From contig JAIWNI010000055.1 of assembly GCA_025331435.1 (NCBI GenBank), forward strand, positions 124,001 to 188,000: DNA of 64,000 nt. The letters run 5' to 3'. Positions 37,153 to 49,892 of this stretch are shown here, in pieces. The notes beneath the pieces were generated by a model that saw nothing but the letters and a program-made list of their open reading frames with translations, was not told where the DNA came from and made no database searches. Position 1 is the stretch's first letter. Each line of letters opens with the position of its first letter. The position numbers were made by a program, and so were the translations under genes. The stretch is from Choanephora cucurbitarum. Lineage: Eukaryota > Mucoromycota > Mucoromycetes > Mucorales > Choanephoraceae.

Positions 37153-38453
37153 TCATTTGAATTCTTCCAAGAGATTATTCAATACATCTTCCCTTCTTTT
37201 GTGAGAGAAATCGTCCAGCTGCTCTAGCAGAGTAGTCGCAAAGCGAGGCTCAACCATTGTCCCTAAATGAGACACAGATAAAATATCACCTATGTAAAGA
37301 AGATGTTATGATATGAGCTTTTGATTTCGAATGCGATCATATGTACCATTTAATGACTCGTCTTGAATTGCTTGAAGATAAGCTTTTATACAGTCTTCGA
37401 TAGGCACCATACCAAATGCACGGGCAACTTTATAGCTCTCTCCAGGTATCATAGGTGTTTCTGTTCATCATGAAGGTCAGTCTTATGCTCAATTCCCACA
37501 TTCTTTCAACTTGCCTACAAAGTGTGGAGCAATAGCATTCACTCTTATATCAGTTGATCTCAGGAGATTTCCATAACTTTTTGTAAGACCAATAATCTAT
37601 CAAGTAAGTCAGAGGAAGAAAAAAAAAGCTTAATAAGTGTGATTCCCATCTTCTAAATTTTGTACTTTACAGCATGTTTTGTAGCAGCATACATAGGTGC
37701 AGTTGGACCTGCGGTTAAGCCATAGACTGAGGAAGTGTTGATAACGCAGCCTGATTTTTTGTTTCTTAAGAAATACTGAATAGCAAGACGATTTGCTTTA
37801 ACAGTTGCAGTCAAGTTGACATCTATGGTCATATAATGGCCGTCTTCAAAAAAAAACATGAATTTACATGCTTAAAATACATATATTGATACTACCATTT
37901 TCAATATCTTTAATTAAATTGGATGAGTCAAGTATGCCTGCCACCATAATGACGATATCAATTGTTTTCCCAAATGTCTTTTCTGCCACAGAGTAAATGT
38001 CCTCTTGAGCTTTCCAGTCAGTAACATTCATGTTATAAAAGATAGCATTACGGTCACTGTAACAAACAATTCGAATTTGAGCATACATAAAGCAAATGCC
38101 ATGTAGTAAACGCATATCCTTTTACCCTAATTACCTACCATCTTCCTTTATGAAGCTTATTAAGGCTCTCAAGCACATCTTGACCTTTCTGTTTGTTTGT
38201 TCCTGAAAATATAACATTGGCTCTATTTTTTTTTTTTTTTTTGGTAAAGCTCAACATTTTCATCACCAAAGAAAAACAACTACAGTCAATAATACCTCTT
38301 TGAAACAAAAGTCGATACAAGCTCTCTTCCTATGCCTAAAATTGGATTTTTCAAATGTCAGTGCACCTACTTAGTCAAGCAGGCCCTCCTTATTCATAAC
38401 ATACCAGATGTGCCACCATGAATCAGTACAACCTTGTTTTTAATTTCCATCAT
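37153..38453 (-). CDS. Short-chain dehydrogenase/reductase (15-PGDH-like)
   Basis: NAD(P)-dependent classical SDR spread over about eight exons from 38453. Rossmann dinucleotide motif: VVLIHGGTSG-IGREL across the first intron. Then ANVIFSGTNKQKG, FYNMNVTDW, and DIVIMVAGI in place of the usual NNAG. The catalytic Ser lies in INTSSVYGL, and Tyr-x-x-x-Lys in MYAATKHA. VNAIAPHFVETPM follows. The join within PHFV-ETP requires a GC-AG intron (37461-37514). The C-terminus ends LLEEFK. Sequence order resembles 15-hydroxyprostaglandin dehydrogenase-like fungal SDRs, but substrate is unknown. Two adjacent ATGs are possible (38453 or 38450). Confidence 0.87.
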
Positions 38454-39391
38454 GCTTATATTTTGTTTTGAAAAGTCTTGATAAATGGAAGAGCAAGGAA
38501 AAGAAAAGGAAGGGAAAACAAATTTCTTTTATGTATTTTTTTGTCTTTTCGGCGATTGACCTTATTTGGTAAAAAAGACCTTTTTTTAAATAAAAAGAAA
38601 TCAGATCAACAGACTATATTTAAGGCTCAGTGATTGATCATGCTCTTCTACTTTATTGCCACAGAACAGTGAACGGAAAGAAAAAAATCCAAAACAAAAG
38701 AGAGTGCTCCATACGTTTACTACAAATTGCCTTGATTAGCTATGTTCAACTATACATTGTAAATACGTAACGACTCTTGTATAAACCAACTTTACTTTTT
38801 TCTTTTGGTGTAAGCTAGCTGTTAAGTTGTACAGTACCTGTTCCGTTTAAGTGTATTACCATTCTTGAGAAATGCTGCTCTTATCTAGATTATACTCTTG
38901 AGTCAAATAGCGTTTTAGCGCTTGAAGCAATTTTCATGCTGAAGGATGGTTACCCTTCTATCATACACTCCGACTACTGTAATCTCTTCTATAATTCCAA
39001 CAGTATAGTTTCGCACTACTAAAAAGAAAATGAGAGAGTGAGGTGTTGATTTATGTAAATGGGAAAACAGAAGAAAACATGAGCTTTCGGTAAACCGGAG
39101 CCAAAGCTAATTTGGTTCGCTTAATAGCTCAGCGTGCTGGATGAAAATGTCCCTGTAAAATTTTATATCAGGGCCGATAGCCTATTTAAGGTGTGACATA
39201 CAAACTTTATTACAACAAGAATCACTAAGGATCTAAGGACTTCTTCTTTTTTAAAAGCTCATTGCATAAAGCGTACTTGAACTTGATTCAAGAAAATCAT
39301 CTATTTTCCTTTTAAAAAAAGAAACTTATTTAACATGGTATTCTTATGTTGATGCTTTTGAATAGAAAGATGTTTATTTGCTTAGTGTGTG
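38454..39391. other. Intergenic region, nothing recognised
   Basis: About 940 nt, presumably the dehydrogenase promoter and the 3' flank of the small gene that follows. AT-rich with T-runs. No coding frame or conserved element seen. Confidence 0.5.
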
Positions 39392-39796
39392 TTAGCTTAT
39401 GTTGTCATTTGAAGTATTTTTTCCAATAATTGAAGTAATTCGATAGTCAGATAAAAACTGAGCGTCTGTTTCATACGAATAAGATATCGAATCTATATCC
39501 TGCGTGTTTCTACTATGAAGTGACGCTGGGCCATGAAATGCATCTTCATCATCTGTCTGACCATAGTAGTCATCTAATTCTTCTTCTTGCTCAGCTAATA
39601 GTGCTTCTATACTGATAAACGTCTTTGGATAGATATCTTTGTTCTTAGGTAAGCGTACCAAACCAATGCGCTTGCTCTTTTCTTTTATCTGAGTACAACA
39701 AGGGAAACATGTCGTGTTACGAATTGGTATTGTATTGTCTTCATCTGGAAGATAGATATGTTGTTTTTTAGGTAGGCACATTGAAAAGAAATTCAT
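39392..39796 (-). CDS. Small hypothetical protein with acidic middle
   Basis: Single-exon frame of 134 aa from the ATG at 39796 (MNFFSMCLPKKQ). An in-frame ATG upstream would add a hydrophobic leader of low plausibility. The N-terminus has Cys residues beside basic residues (CLPKK, CFPCCTQIKEKSKR), which could be lipid-modified. The middle is acidic (EEELDDYYGQTDDEDAF). The composition and uninterrupted frame suggest a real gene, but I do not recognise a family. It lies 129 nt from the end of the 3' neighbour of AOS1 on the same strand. Confidence 0.5.
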   Translation of the reverse strand: MNFFSMCLPKKQHIYLPDEDNTIPIRNTTCFPCCTQIKEKSKRIGLVRLPKNKDIYPKTFISIEALLAEQEEELDDYYGQTDDEDAFHGPASLHSRNTQDIDSISYSYETDAQFLSDYRITSIIGKNTSNDNIS

Positions 39797-39924
39797 CTTG
39801 AAAGAGAAGAGAAAAGCAATAACATGAAAAAGAAAGAGCTCGTTTCTTTTATTTAACATCGTGGTAATACAAAGGTTATCCAATTGTACTGTGTAACTCG
39901 ATGATACTGATTTCGTTTATTTAT

Positions 39925-41326
39925 TTACACTTCATGCACTAAACCAGTGCCATCTAAACCATTATAGTAAAACCAATTCTGTATAGGCAATTCATTAGCT
40001 GAGAGAGTTCTTAAGATATCTTGAGCTAAAATACCACCCACAATGGCAGCTACAGGTGATATCTCAGTATCATAAAGTGTTGCTAATTGACTAATCGAAT
40101 GGTTTAGTAACTATGCTCTTCATCTCTATGTTTTTTTTTACCTAATTAATTCATCGTCTAATAGACTATCATCTTCAATGCCCATATCAGCCAATAGCTT
40201 AGGCTTCTGTTCGATCAACAACTGAATATCATCTTCTGATGGTGATCGCTTGTGTTCTTTTTGAAACTTGAATAAAACTATCAATAGAGAGTTAGTATCA
40301 GCAGAGACAAAAGCTCGAATGATCCTTACTATGAATAAGGAAAGCCATGGGAGATACTCTTCTCTTTAAGGCCTTTGGTCGTATGCCAGACCAAGACTTT
40401 TCCAAGGATTGATCTAGGCTGACATAGTTGGCTGACTGAGGAATTTTTTCTACTGTAAGCGATTGCTTTGATCCAGCCTTTGGTTCTATTTTCTTTTCCC
40501 TATCGTTGCAAAAAAAAAAAGTAAGATGCATAAGACAAGACTAAGGCCATATGCAAATTGTTACCTACAATACATAAGCATGTTCTGTTAAATCACAAAA
40601 CACATAACCAAACCATCCACATGTATCAGCTGCATAAAATGGTTTCTTAACACGACGTCTAATTTCATCTACACGAGCCTAACAAGCAATGAGATAACAG
40701 CTTCTTATTTCTGTAGATAGAGATGATTCATACTTTACAATGAGTTCATATTCAGAATGAATTAAGCAGACAACATCAAATGATTCGAAATAACTATCAG
40801 GCTTTTCTTTGATGTTCTCTTGATCGACAATCACTTGAACCCGAGGATTTAAATTTCGAATGCTTGGTGCAGCAGCCTCTGCTTTCTATACAAGATATAC
40901 GTTATTCATTACTTGGTTACTTCTTAAAGGAAAATGCTTTTTTTTTTTACATTGTTACCAACAAGTGATTGTTGAATAAGAAATTGAGCACCTAAATCCA
41001 ATTCACTAACAACTTCGTGGTCCAACAATGTAATGCTAGCAACTCCAGCTAAAGCGATGTTCTTGCAAACTTCGTTACTCAGTGCACGTATACCAGCTAT
41101 TAAGATGTTGGCTTTACTGATTCTATCCGATTGTGTGTTTTAGTTTGTGATCAATATCTGTGTTTTTCTTTTGTTACCTTTGTTGAGCATCAAGGCCCCA
41201 AAGACGAATCTGACGATCATAAATAGCGGCCTCGTCTGTAAGTTGTTGGCTAGTTAGATCGAGGTTGACAAATGACTCTTGTTTCTTTTTTTAAACACAC
41301 TTGCCTTTTGAGATTGAATCTGTCAT
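39925..41326 (-). CDS. AOS1: SUMO-activating enzyme subunit 1 (AOS1/SAE1)
   Basis: The adenylation partner of UBA2 in SUMO E1, nuclear. Start MTDSISK at 41326. The first intron, 41236-41304, is GC-AG, giving SISK-DEAAIYDRQIRLWGL. Then ANILIAGIRALSNEV (ThiF/MoeB nucleotide-binding start), ITLLDHEVVSELDLGAQFLI, RNLNPRVQVIVDQ, FDVVCLIHSEYE, KKPFYAADTCGWFGYVFCDL, and the C-terminal SPVAAIVGGILAQDILRTLS with NWFYYNGLDGTG. As expected for the AOS1 subunit there is no catalytic Cys domain. About seven exons; internal edges not all computed. Confidence 0.93.
41236..41304 (-). other. GC-AG intron in AOS1
   Basis: 69-nt intron with donor AAAG|GCAAGT and acceptor CTTACAG. The reading frame before it (SISK) and after it (DEAAIYDRQ, the conserved E1 N-terminus) only joins if the donor dinucleotide is GC. 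AG|GCAAGT is the standard strong context for the minor GC-AG class. Confidence 0.8.
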
Positions 41327-42215
41327 GTTTAAATAAAAGAAGAAGAAGAAAAAAAAGAAAAACGCGTTCGTCCAATTGTGCGTAACATGAAATTCACTTT
41401 GATGCAAGCCTCTCTTTCTTACTAGTATCATTGGCATTCTTTCTCTCTATCTCCAATCACAATACTCTCTACTTATTCCTTTCGACCTCTCCTTAAAATA
41501 CTGTCACATAGGAATGTGTATTATCTCTCAATTGGATCTTGGTTATCACTGGTGAGATTGAAGCATCATAAAAAAAAGAAAGAAAGGGAAACAGGTTACC
41601 TTATCTACAAGCTAAAGTTGGCACATTAAAGCTCTATTCTTTAAGAGAAATCAGGTTTTTTTTTCTGACTACTTTAATGAGATTGAGATGTCAAACAGTG
41701 ACAATTCTATTTTCCCTTCTCATTGTATAATCCAAAAAAAAAAGATAGTGGCAAACAGAAAGGAAGTGATGTAGTGGGTCCTTTATAAGTATAAATGAAG
41801 GAGTAACAAAAAAGATTATCAGCTTCCTAAATTAAACAATGAAGCTCCCATACCAAAGAAATAGGCAGGGTGATATTACATTGAACATAGCAAGCATGTC
41901 TTCTCTGTTGGTCCAGTCTACACAGAGTCGATTTGATTAAAATTTATTATGCATCAATGATCAACATAGTACTGCCTTATAGGCCAAAAGAAGAAGAAGA
42001 AGTAGATTTGAGTAGATTCACGTTTTTTTTGTAAGTAAATCATGCTTAAAAGTATAATATTCTCGGAATGAAAAAACCTCGTGTGTCATTCAATGGATAG
42101 TTGTGGTACGTTGTTGTGTTACAGTCAATAAAACGCTAATAAAAAAAAAAAAAGGACCATCTCACACTCTCCTTTCTTTCACTTTTTTCTTTTCTTTCTC
42201 TCTCTCTTCACTATT
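41327..42215. promoter_or_regulatory. Divergent promoter, AOS1 and ADF-H gene
   Basis: About 890 nt between two divergent starts. A CT-rich tract (tttctctctctctcttcac) lies just before the ADF-H start at 42216, and a second CT-rich patch around 41446-41500 is nearer AOS1. Pyrimidine tracts near starts are common in fungal promoters. No specific factor site identified. Confidence 0.4.
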
Positions 42216-44408
42216 ATGTGTGATATCACAGATCCTCGTATACTAAACGCTTATATATCGATTACTGAACACGATCCTACAGATTGGTAATAATCTCTTC
42301 AAAACAACATGATTTCTTTTTCCTTTCTTTTTCTTTTGCCTAATCTTATCTCTGTTTTATATTGACAAATAAAAAAAAAGGTTGATCCTTGGTTACAAAG
42401 GCACAAGAGATGTCATTTCTCTGTATTCGTGTGGTGAAAATGGTCTAAGGTGTGATTTTGTTTGGATAGTTATAAATAGAGCCTATTATTAATTTATGTA
42501 ATTATAGTGAATTTCGAGATAATTTGACAGATGAAATACTGTTTGGTTTCATCAGAATAGAAGATAAATTCGTCTTAGTCACCTATGTGCCTGATACTGT
42601 TAGGTTAGATAGATACAGAAAGAAAAGAAAAAAAAAAGAAACGGAAATAACTCACCTTCTTTTTTTTTTTTTTTAGTGGTGTGAGAAGAGGTTTGGCATA
42701 GAAAAAAGTCATGTTGTGTTACACTATACAGTCAATCTAATTTTCTTCTCTCTCTATGATAGCCAGAGCACTTGTGCATAGTAGAGCAGTAGCCAACATA
42801 TTAGAACTATCTCATGCTCAGTTAACAGCCTCTAGTCTATCTGATCTCAGTGACGGAAACATCCGAACCCGTCTCAAGTTAGGACAGAACCAGGTTCCTA
42901 ATCGATCTCGTCCTGTTTCCAAAAGAACAAGTGCAATGGTAACCCGCCGAAGAAAATCTGGCACATACTCACCTTCACCTTCACCCTCGCCCATGTCTGA
43001 GCGCAACTTGAGAATCCATATCAATAGTATGGACGATTACTATGATGATGCCTCAGATCGCATGACCGCCACACCCACACCTTCTACACCTACCTCTGTT
43101 ACTTCCTCTTCTTATGCCAATGAACACTATTTTGCAATAGCCGAAAGTCCCTTTAGCCTGACTGAAGAACAAGAGCGGAAACGAATTCAAGAACAGACTG
43201 AGGATATGTTACAGACTCAGCTGGCTCGTAAAAAAGAACTTGAAGAAGCCAGGTTTCGTCAATTTCAAAGAGAACAACAAGAAGAAAGAATCAGACGCGA
43301 GCAAACGGTACGCCGCATGGAAGAAGAAAAGCGCATTCAACAACAGAAAGAAATTCCTCCATGGCAATTACAATTAAAACAAAGAAAAGAACAACAAAAA
43401 GAATCAAGACAACAAAAAATTCAGTCTCAACCACCACAACAACAACAAATCCCCTTATGGCAACAACAATTACAACAACGTAAATTGCAAAAACAACAAC
43501 AACTCGAGAAAGAAAAGGCTCAGATAGAGGAACGACTTCGCGAACAAAGACAGGCACGAGTAGAAAAGCAGAAAGAACTCAGTCAGTCAACAGATAAGCA
43601 GGAGACAAAATCTACGCCAAAGAGTACTGAAGAGTCTGTCGTTACGCCAAAGAGCATTGAAGAGCCTATCATTACGCCAATGACCATGCAAGAGCCTACG
43701 CCTATGGTTACTCAGGACCCTGCTACTGTTACGCAAATCAGTGCACCTATCAAAGAAGAAGTTAATGTTGAGGAGCCAGAAGTCATTCAACGCTCCTCAC
43801 CAGCCCCTTTAAATATAGAAGAAGCTCCGTCTGCCCAGGTGATTTCACAACAAGAAGAGATTTCAAGCTCAAATGAGATTAAAAAAGAAGAAGAAAAAAA
43901 AGTAGTAGTAGCAGAAGAGGTAAGGAGTGTTTTTGAAACCCCGCTATTTTTCGTCATCATTGTTACACGATGCTTATTTATATATACTCTAGGTACCTGT
44001 CATGACAGGATTTATTTCTGTTCAAACAAGCACTAGTCCTGTAAGTTTTGCTCTGTTTAAAATTATGACATCTGATTTGATCTAAATCATGCTTATTCTA
44101 GTTCTGGAGACGTCGTCATTTCGTTCTCTATACCAGTCAACTCTTGTTGTTTAAAGATGAATTGGTAAGAATACCTTATCCTTAGCTTTCAATCGACCAC
44201 TAAATCCTTTTTTTTTAAGAGCAAAGAAGCTATGCATACAATTCCTATCTGTAGTATGAAGCGTGTAGCTCCAGCAGATGAAGATGAAGATACATATGTT
44301 GCCAATTCATACATGATCGATACCCAACCAGGCCTTTCTTTCCAGATACTTGCAGATGATAAAAAGACAGGCAAACAAATCTATACCACACTTCAACAAT
44401 TACTCTAG
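42216..44408 (+). CDS. ADF-H (coactosin-type), coiled-coil and PH domain protein
   Basis: Exons 42216-42286, 42381-42449, 42508-42603, 42677-42690, 42763-43919, 43993-44040, 44102-44164 and 44220-44408 encode about 568 aa. The N-terminal 130 residues are an ADF-H domain of coactosin/drebrin type (DPTDWLILGYKG, LSEFRDNL, GFIRIEDKFVLVTYVPDTVSG). Then a Ser/Pro-rich linker, a long Glu/Gln/Lys/Arg coiled coil (about residues 230-380) with Gln runs, and an acidic Thr/Pro region. At the C-terminus a PH-like domain: GFISVQ...FWRRRHFVLYTSQLLLFKDE. Probably binds F-actin and membranes at the cortex (inference). Exon 4 is only 14 nt. No named orthologue recognised. Confidence 0.85.
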
Positions 44409-44650
44409 ATGTAACATAAGGATTTATTTATTTTTATATATAAAAAAAAAAGAATTTATTTTTTTTTGTTGTAAGAAATATATATTAACTATGTACGATA
44501 TGAAAGAGAAATTTACAAAGAAAGGACATATAATAAGAAGCCAAACTCCCTCCTCACTCTCTATTTGGTATGAGAGTCATTGATTCTCGTTGTCTTCAAG
44601 ACGAACAGAATGAAACCCTCAGTGTATAAAAGAAAAGGGAGTGTTGCTTT

Positions 44651-46200
44651 CTATGAATGATGTGAGGGTTCTTGAGTTTGATCGCGTGGTGATCTTTCTC
44701 GCTTGTTGCCAATGATGTTCATATTGATGTTCTCTGTAAATCCATTGTCACGCACTTCACTCTTACCATCGTAATCAACGCTTGTTGAACGATGCCATAG
44801 ATTCTGATGTGATGATCCAGCCATACCATCATCAAACTGATGTAAATCCTCTTCTGATGATAAAAACTTCTCACTGCCATACACAGGCAACAGATGCTCT
44901 TGGTGAGACTCATCTTCCAACAATTCTGATTTTTCGCTTCGTGAGTGTTGTAACAAGGCCACACCAGAACAGATGATGAAAAAGCCGAAAACACAGGTGA
45001 TGACATTGACAGGAGATGCATCAAAGCCACGATAGAATACAATAGAACTGACGATAGTGAGAGTAGTAAAGATCACATAATAGGTGGGTGTGACGACAGC
45101 TGTGTTGAAGATATTGAGTGCCTTGTTGAGATAGATGATTTCGATTGCCAATGTGACTAATGTCAGCAGAAGAACGAGGTAAGTAAACCAGTTGGTGAAT
45201 TGATTGGCTACGGCGAATGAATGAACAATGGCACCACCAATGCCTTGAGTGAAGACAACAGAGAGTGAACCAATCAATGAGCAAATACAAATATAGACCA
45301 GCATGTTTGACTTTCCCCAACGAGGTCCACAGTAGAACACTAGAAACAGTGAAAGTGCAACTGCAATAAAAGCATAAATCAAGAAGCCTATATTAAAAGG
45401 GTATGTTTAGTTTTTTCCTTTTTTTTTTTTTTACTCCTTTAAATTCTTTACCGACTGAAAGCATCAATGATTTGAATGTCTCAATTGAGTTGTCTGCAGC
45501 ACCTTGTTCTGGAGCATGCATCACGATGATAACTGCCCCTAATACACATTGTAAACAGCCCACTTTGCCTTGAAACGTTAATCTCTCTTTTAAGAAAATA
45601 GAAGATAATACAGCACTAGAAGATATCAGGTCAATTCAGTTTGCTCCCTTTTTGTTTTCTCAAGTATTTTACCTTAGTACCACACTGATGGCGCCTAAAG
45701 GAGTAACCAGAATAGCTTGTGTAAATGCATAGGCTACGAAATTACATGCTTCACCAACCACCACTATTATAAAAAAAAAAATCAATACCATCACTCTACC
45801 AACAGATCGTCTCATTTGTTTTTTTTTTGGTTACTTTACTCAATATCATGCCACTCCACCACATAGGTGATTTTAGATAGCCATAATCATCACCTGCATC
45901 ACGACCTAAGAAAGAATATGATCAACAGAGTTTCGTCATGATGATAAAGATTTTTTTTTTTACCTGACTTTTGATTTGATTCTAATAGACCCTTTTTCTT
46001 AAATACAAAACTACTACCGATAAATATACCTTCAACAACAAAAAAAGAGAGAGATCAATTACTTGAACTAAGCCCTCTTTGTATATGTTTTCTTTTTGCT
46101 TACCACTTGTAATGGCAAGTGTAACACCAATCAGCTTATAGAGTGAACCATGTGTACTGTCTGATACTAAACCCAAAGGACTTCCATCTGTTGAATTCAT
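44651..46200 (-). CDS. NIPA-family magnesium transporter
   Basis: Multipass membrane protein of the NIPA/DUF803 family, which carry Mg2+ in animals at plasma membrane and endosomes. Read in about six exons: MNSTDGSP..., IFIGSSFVFKKKGL, GDDYGYLKSPMWWSGMIL, VVGEACNFVAYAFTQAILVTP-LGAISVVL, LKERLTFQGKVGC..., and the last exon starting LIYAFIAVALSLFLV. Family hallmarks are the GSSFVFKKKGL, WW.G...M..GE..NF.AYAF and P-LGA..V segments. About nine helices, then a hydrophilic Ser/Glu-rich tail (about 90 residues). The end is 242 nt from the convergent ADF-H gene stop. Substrate is by homology. Confidence 0.92.
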
Positions 46201-47242
46201 ATTGATTATAAGGGAAAGGTATGTGGATATATAAAGAAGAAAGCTTGAAAAGGAAAATAGGATATAAGAAGAAAAAGAAGAAGAAGAAATAAAAAAAAAA
46301 GGTAAGAAATGGCTTTAAAAATAATATATGTGTGTGCGTGAGTGGATAGGTTTGCTGGATCAACTTCCGCAACACAATAAAACTATTTTTAGTTGAATTT
46401 CTACTTTATTCCCTTTAAGTATAAAAAAGAATGAAAGTCTGAAGGTAATACATGAATGACTAGGGAAAAAAGAGGGGTGAAAATAGCGATACTCTATATA
46501 TACATAAACCACGGTCTTTCTTTATTTATTTATCTCTTTTCTCGCTCCCAATGCTTTTATGAATGAGCAATTTAAATAATTAGGTATCATTTAATTTAGC
46601 ACATGCTCTATAAAAGGAAATCAACATATTTAGTAGACACCATGTCAACTAGTTCTATTCACTTTCACTTTTCTATTAAACGCGTTATGCTTAAAAGGGA
46701 CAATCAAAAGGGAATTGCAAGTCATTTAAAATAAGCCTAGAAATAAAACTCCAGCCTATTCAAAAAATAACTTGTATAGGTATGCATCTGGTAACATAGT
46801 TTATCTTGCATGAAAAAAGACCCTCTTTTGATCTATAGACGCGTCTGAATTTCTTATAAGAAAATCCTGTTCATAATTAATTTAATGCCTAATATTGACA
46901 GAGTTATTTAGGCAGGAGAGGATCTCTCAGGTACCAAAATCAACAATTACAATAAACAAAATCAACAAAAAAAGGAAAGGTCATCCTCTCTTCAAAATCT
47001 TTTTGTCATACGAATGACCATATTTTTCGTCTGAAAGTATTGAATTATCTTAGTGTTGAGAACACTGTAAATTAGGAGGAAGAGAGAGGAGGCTAATTTG
47101 ATCATATTATAGTCTGGCCCTTTGTTGGCTCTTGAATGATAAGTTTGCCTATTTAAGTAGTGTGTTTGTTGTTTACTGCAATAGTTCAGTAATGTGCATT
47201 CAATTTCATGTTTCTCTAATGCTTCATAAGTTTAGCCATTCT

Positions 47243-47285
<43 letters not shown>

Positions 47286-47640
47286 GTTTTAGGCGACCCT
47301 TTTTCTTTTTTTAGTTTTTTTTTTTTGGCTGGAGATCCTCTTTGCTTTTTGTGAAACCTTTATTATTTTGTACCTTAAAAAAAAAACTGTGCTCAGCTCC
47401 GTCTTGGCTTCACTGCAAAGCAAATCATAAAAGTTTCTTTATTAAGAGATTATATTAATCAAGTAATGAATTAAGCTTTTTTTTTTGTATTTAACAGCAA
47501 CATCTTTACTGTATTCAATTCTTCTTTTTAAATAAAAAGCATTGCAGTTCAGACTCGATTCTTTAATAAAAAAAAAAAAGTTGGATATGGAAGGTATAGA
47601 ATTCCTACCCTGTTACTAATAAAAGAGAGAGATGATAGAA
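46201..47640. other. Gene-free region with microsatellites
   Basis: About 1.4 kb upstream of NIPA. AT-rich, T/A homopolymers and a (CT)16 tract annotated separately. No gene recognised. Confidence 0.5.
47244..47275. repeat. (CT)n microsatellite
   Basis: Perfect run of 16 CT dinucleotides, continuing imperfectly as TTCTCTGTCTG. It lies in non-coding sequence. Confidence 0.95.
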
Positions 47641-47699
47641 TGAACTCTATCACCAGAATAAATCGGAGCATTGTCCATGATACTATTGATCTATACAAG

Positions 47700-49060
47700 G
47701 TCTAAACTACCGCAAATCAATTACATAAAATAACCGGCTGGAAGCTGCTTATAGGCATAGGTGGCAACATCCGCGAATCCTGACATGTTTATTGGTTTCA
47801 CTTGGAAGAATACTATTGGCTTATCTAGAGAGACATCAAAGAAACTGGCTCATGTCTCTCTTGCAAAAAAAAAAAGACAGCGGAGGTTTGGGAGACTTGA
47901 AATGGCCTTGATTGCTTTTATGAACATACTCAGTAAGCTTAGAAAGCGAAATAAAGTTATTGCTGTTGTTTACCTCATCTTGCGTGAAACTTCATTCATT
48001 TATACAGTTACAAAAGAAAAATTGTCCGACATGAGCTAAGGGATACTTGCATTAAACACGAAATCAATGAGGAGCCCTACATCATTTAGTATGGTAAATC
48101 CAGATTCTCGGTCCTAAAGAGCTAACGATACCAGAATTCTTTTTGGCATCATTAGGAGCTTTATGGCGTTTATCGCCAAGCTTGTTCAAAAAGGAGGATG
48201 AAGTGTGTGTTGGTGATACTCTGGATCGGACCAAATATATCGATACCCTGTTACAGAAATTTCAACTCTAGCTCAGGTACCATGATGATTTAACAGACTG
48301 GAGTTATATGGCATCATGAAGGTCTGACGTGTAACTGGAAGAGTACTTTAAAGAGAGAGAGATTAAAAAAAAAATTGGTTTCTAGCCTGCTTAAAGTCTA
48401 AATTGAGTATTTCTAATGGGCTGTTGGAAGCCAGATCGGTTAAAGATCTGAAAGGCTATCTAATTAATGCACGGAAGACAAATGCCAAGCCATTTCAGAT
48501 ACAGAGAACGGACCTACTAAATATTGAACTCATTTTTTTTTTTTTTTTTGGATATGAAAGCAGATCCTTGTTATAACACTCTTTTTTTAAAAAAAAAAGA
48601 GATGTGGATAACGCTTAGGGCTCACTCAATAACTACTTTTTTTTTAATCCTCTTGCTTTTATTATTGGAAAGCAAAAAGAGAGAGGAGGAGATCAATGTA
48701 TTTTCGGTGATGAAATAGGTTTGAAGATGCGCTTTATTTTCAAAGTCTAGAATGAAACAAGCGAGTGCAACCTCAAAGTAGTAAATGACCATATTATTTA
48801 CTGAGGACTATTGGCTTTTCAAACTGAATTGGGTGCTTCAGATAATTCATTTATCTATTTTGCACGCCAGCAATTTTGTAGAACACTCATACCTTCTTAT
48901 CTCAGCCTTGTTGACTACACTCAGAGATGAAAATCACCTGGATCAAGTGTTTTCAACTGATTTAATCCAATACAAATCGAAACATGATTGGATAAAAAAA
49001 GTAAATGCTCTGATACAAGTGACACTAAAAAAAAGTAAGCCTTCTTCACTTTGACAACAA
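47700..49060 (+). pseudogene. Probable gene relic, family unknown
   Basis: Plus-strand sequence gives coherent peptide stretches broken by stops and shifts: ANPDMFIGFTWKNTIGLS (from 47761), LGPKELTIPEFFLASLGALW with EDEVCVGDTLDRTKYI (about 48110-48270), RYHDDLTDWSYM, ARSVKDLKGYLINARKTN (about 48430), and LLTTLRDENHLDQVFS ending KSKPSSL at 49054. Long internal T/A homopolymers separate some pieces. I do not recognise the family and cannot exclude that one or two pieces are chance. No terminal repeats or transposase motifs. Confidence 0.3.
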
Positions 49061-49892
49061 AGCAATACTTACAGTTCAACATTCCATCAACACGCTTTTC
49101 TTGAAATCTTTTATATCTGACCAAAGACAAAGAAAGTTTCGTGCTTGTTGTTGTGACGATCTTACTGGCCCACTGAGTTTCAGCCAAGATAAAAAAAAAA
49201 GAGGAGGAATATCGTATCTTAAACTTTCTTTTTACTGTCATTTACGATTGCTTTCTTTTTGTGTCTTTCTCCCTTTGATATTCTCCTTGATTTTGAGGAG
49301 TAGAGTTTTCTTAAGAAACCATTGTACAGGTGTTTCTTTATGTAAGCCTCTAATCGACTTTTGATCTGCAAATAAGAACTTGAACAGTTTGAAACCAATT
49401 TATAGGTCAATCTATGATAATGCAATACGCCACTCTTGTTTTTTTTAAAAAAAAAAGGAGAATCTCACAGTTGTAGATGTAATACCCAATCAGATAAAAG
49501 ACGGTTTAAAATAAGGTTACTATTTAAAGAGAACTGTCTTCTAAGATTGTTTCATTTCCTTTAGGGTCCCGCAATGCTTGCTTTCAGTAGGCGACATCTT
49601 CCTCTCCTTCTTAAAAATTCCTCCTCTATTTGTTCTTAAAGGTCCCCCAAAAAGAGAGAGAGGTTTCCTTTTCTTGGCCATTTGAACCTTTAAGATCAAA
49701 TCAGTCAATTATTGTCTTTCAGAAACACATCTTTTGAAGGAAGTTCTCAGTAAATAAACCATGTAACTAGAGAATAAAATCCTTGACTTTAAGACATCTC
49801 TACTGTTCAACAAAAGCAACTATTGACTCATCTAAAGAAAAGAGCTCTTTTTTTTTGCTTTTATTTGAAGAAAAAAGCTTTGTAGGTTTACT
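49061..49892. other. Non-coding region downstream of the RRM gene
   Basis: About 830 nt between the relic and the RRM gene stop. A 106-codon minus-strand frame and an 87-codon plus-strand frame overlap near 49101-49364 and neither shows family features. Nothing recognised. Confidence 0.4.
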
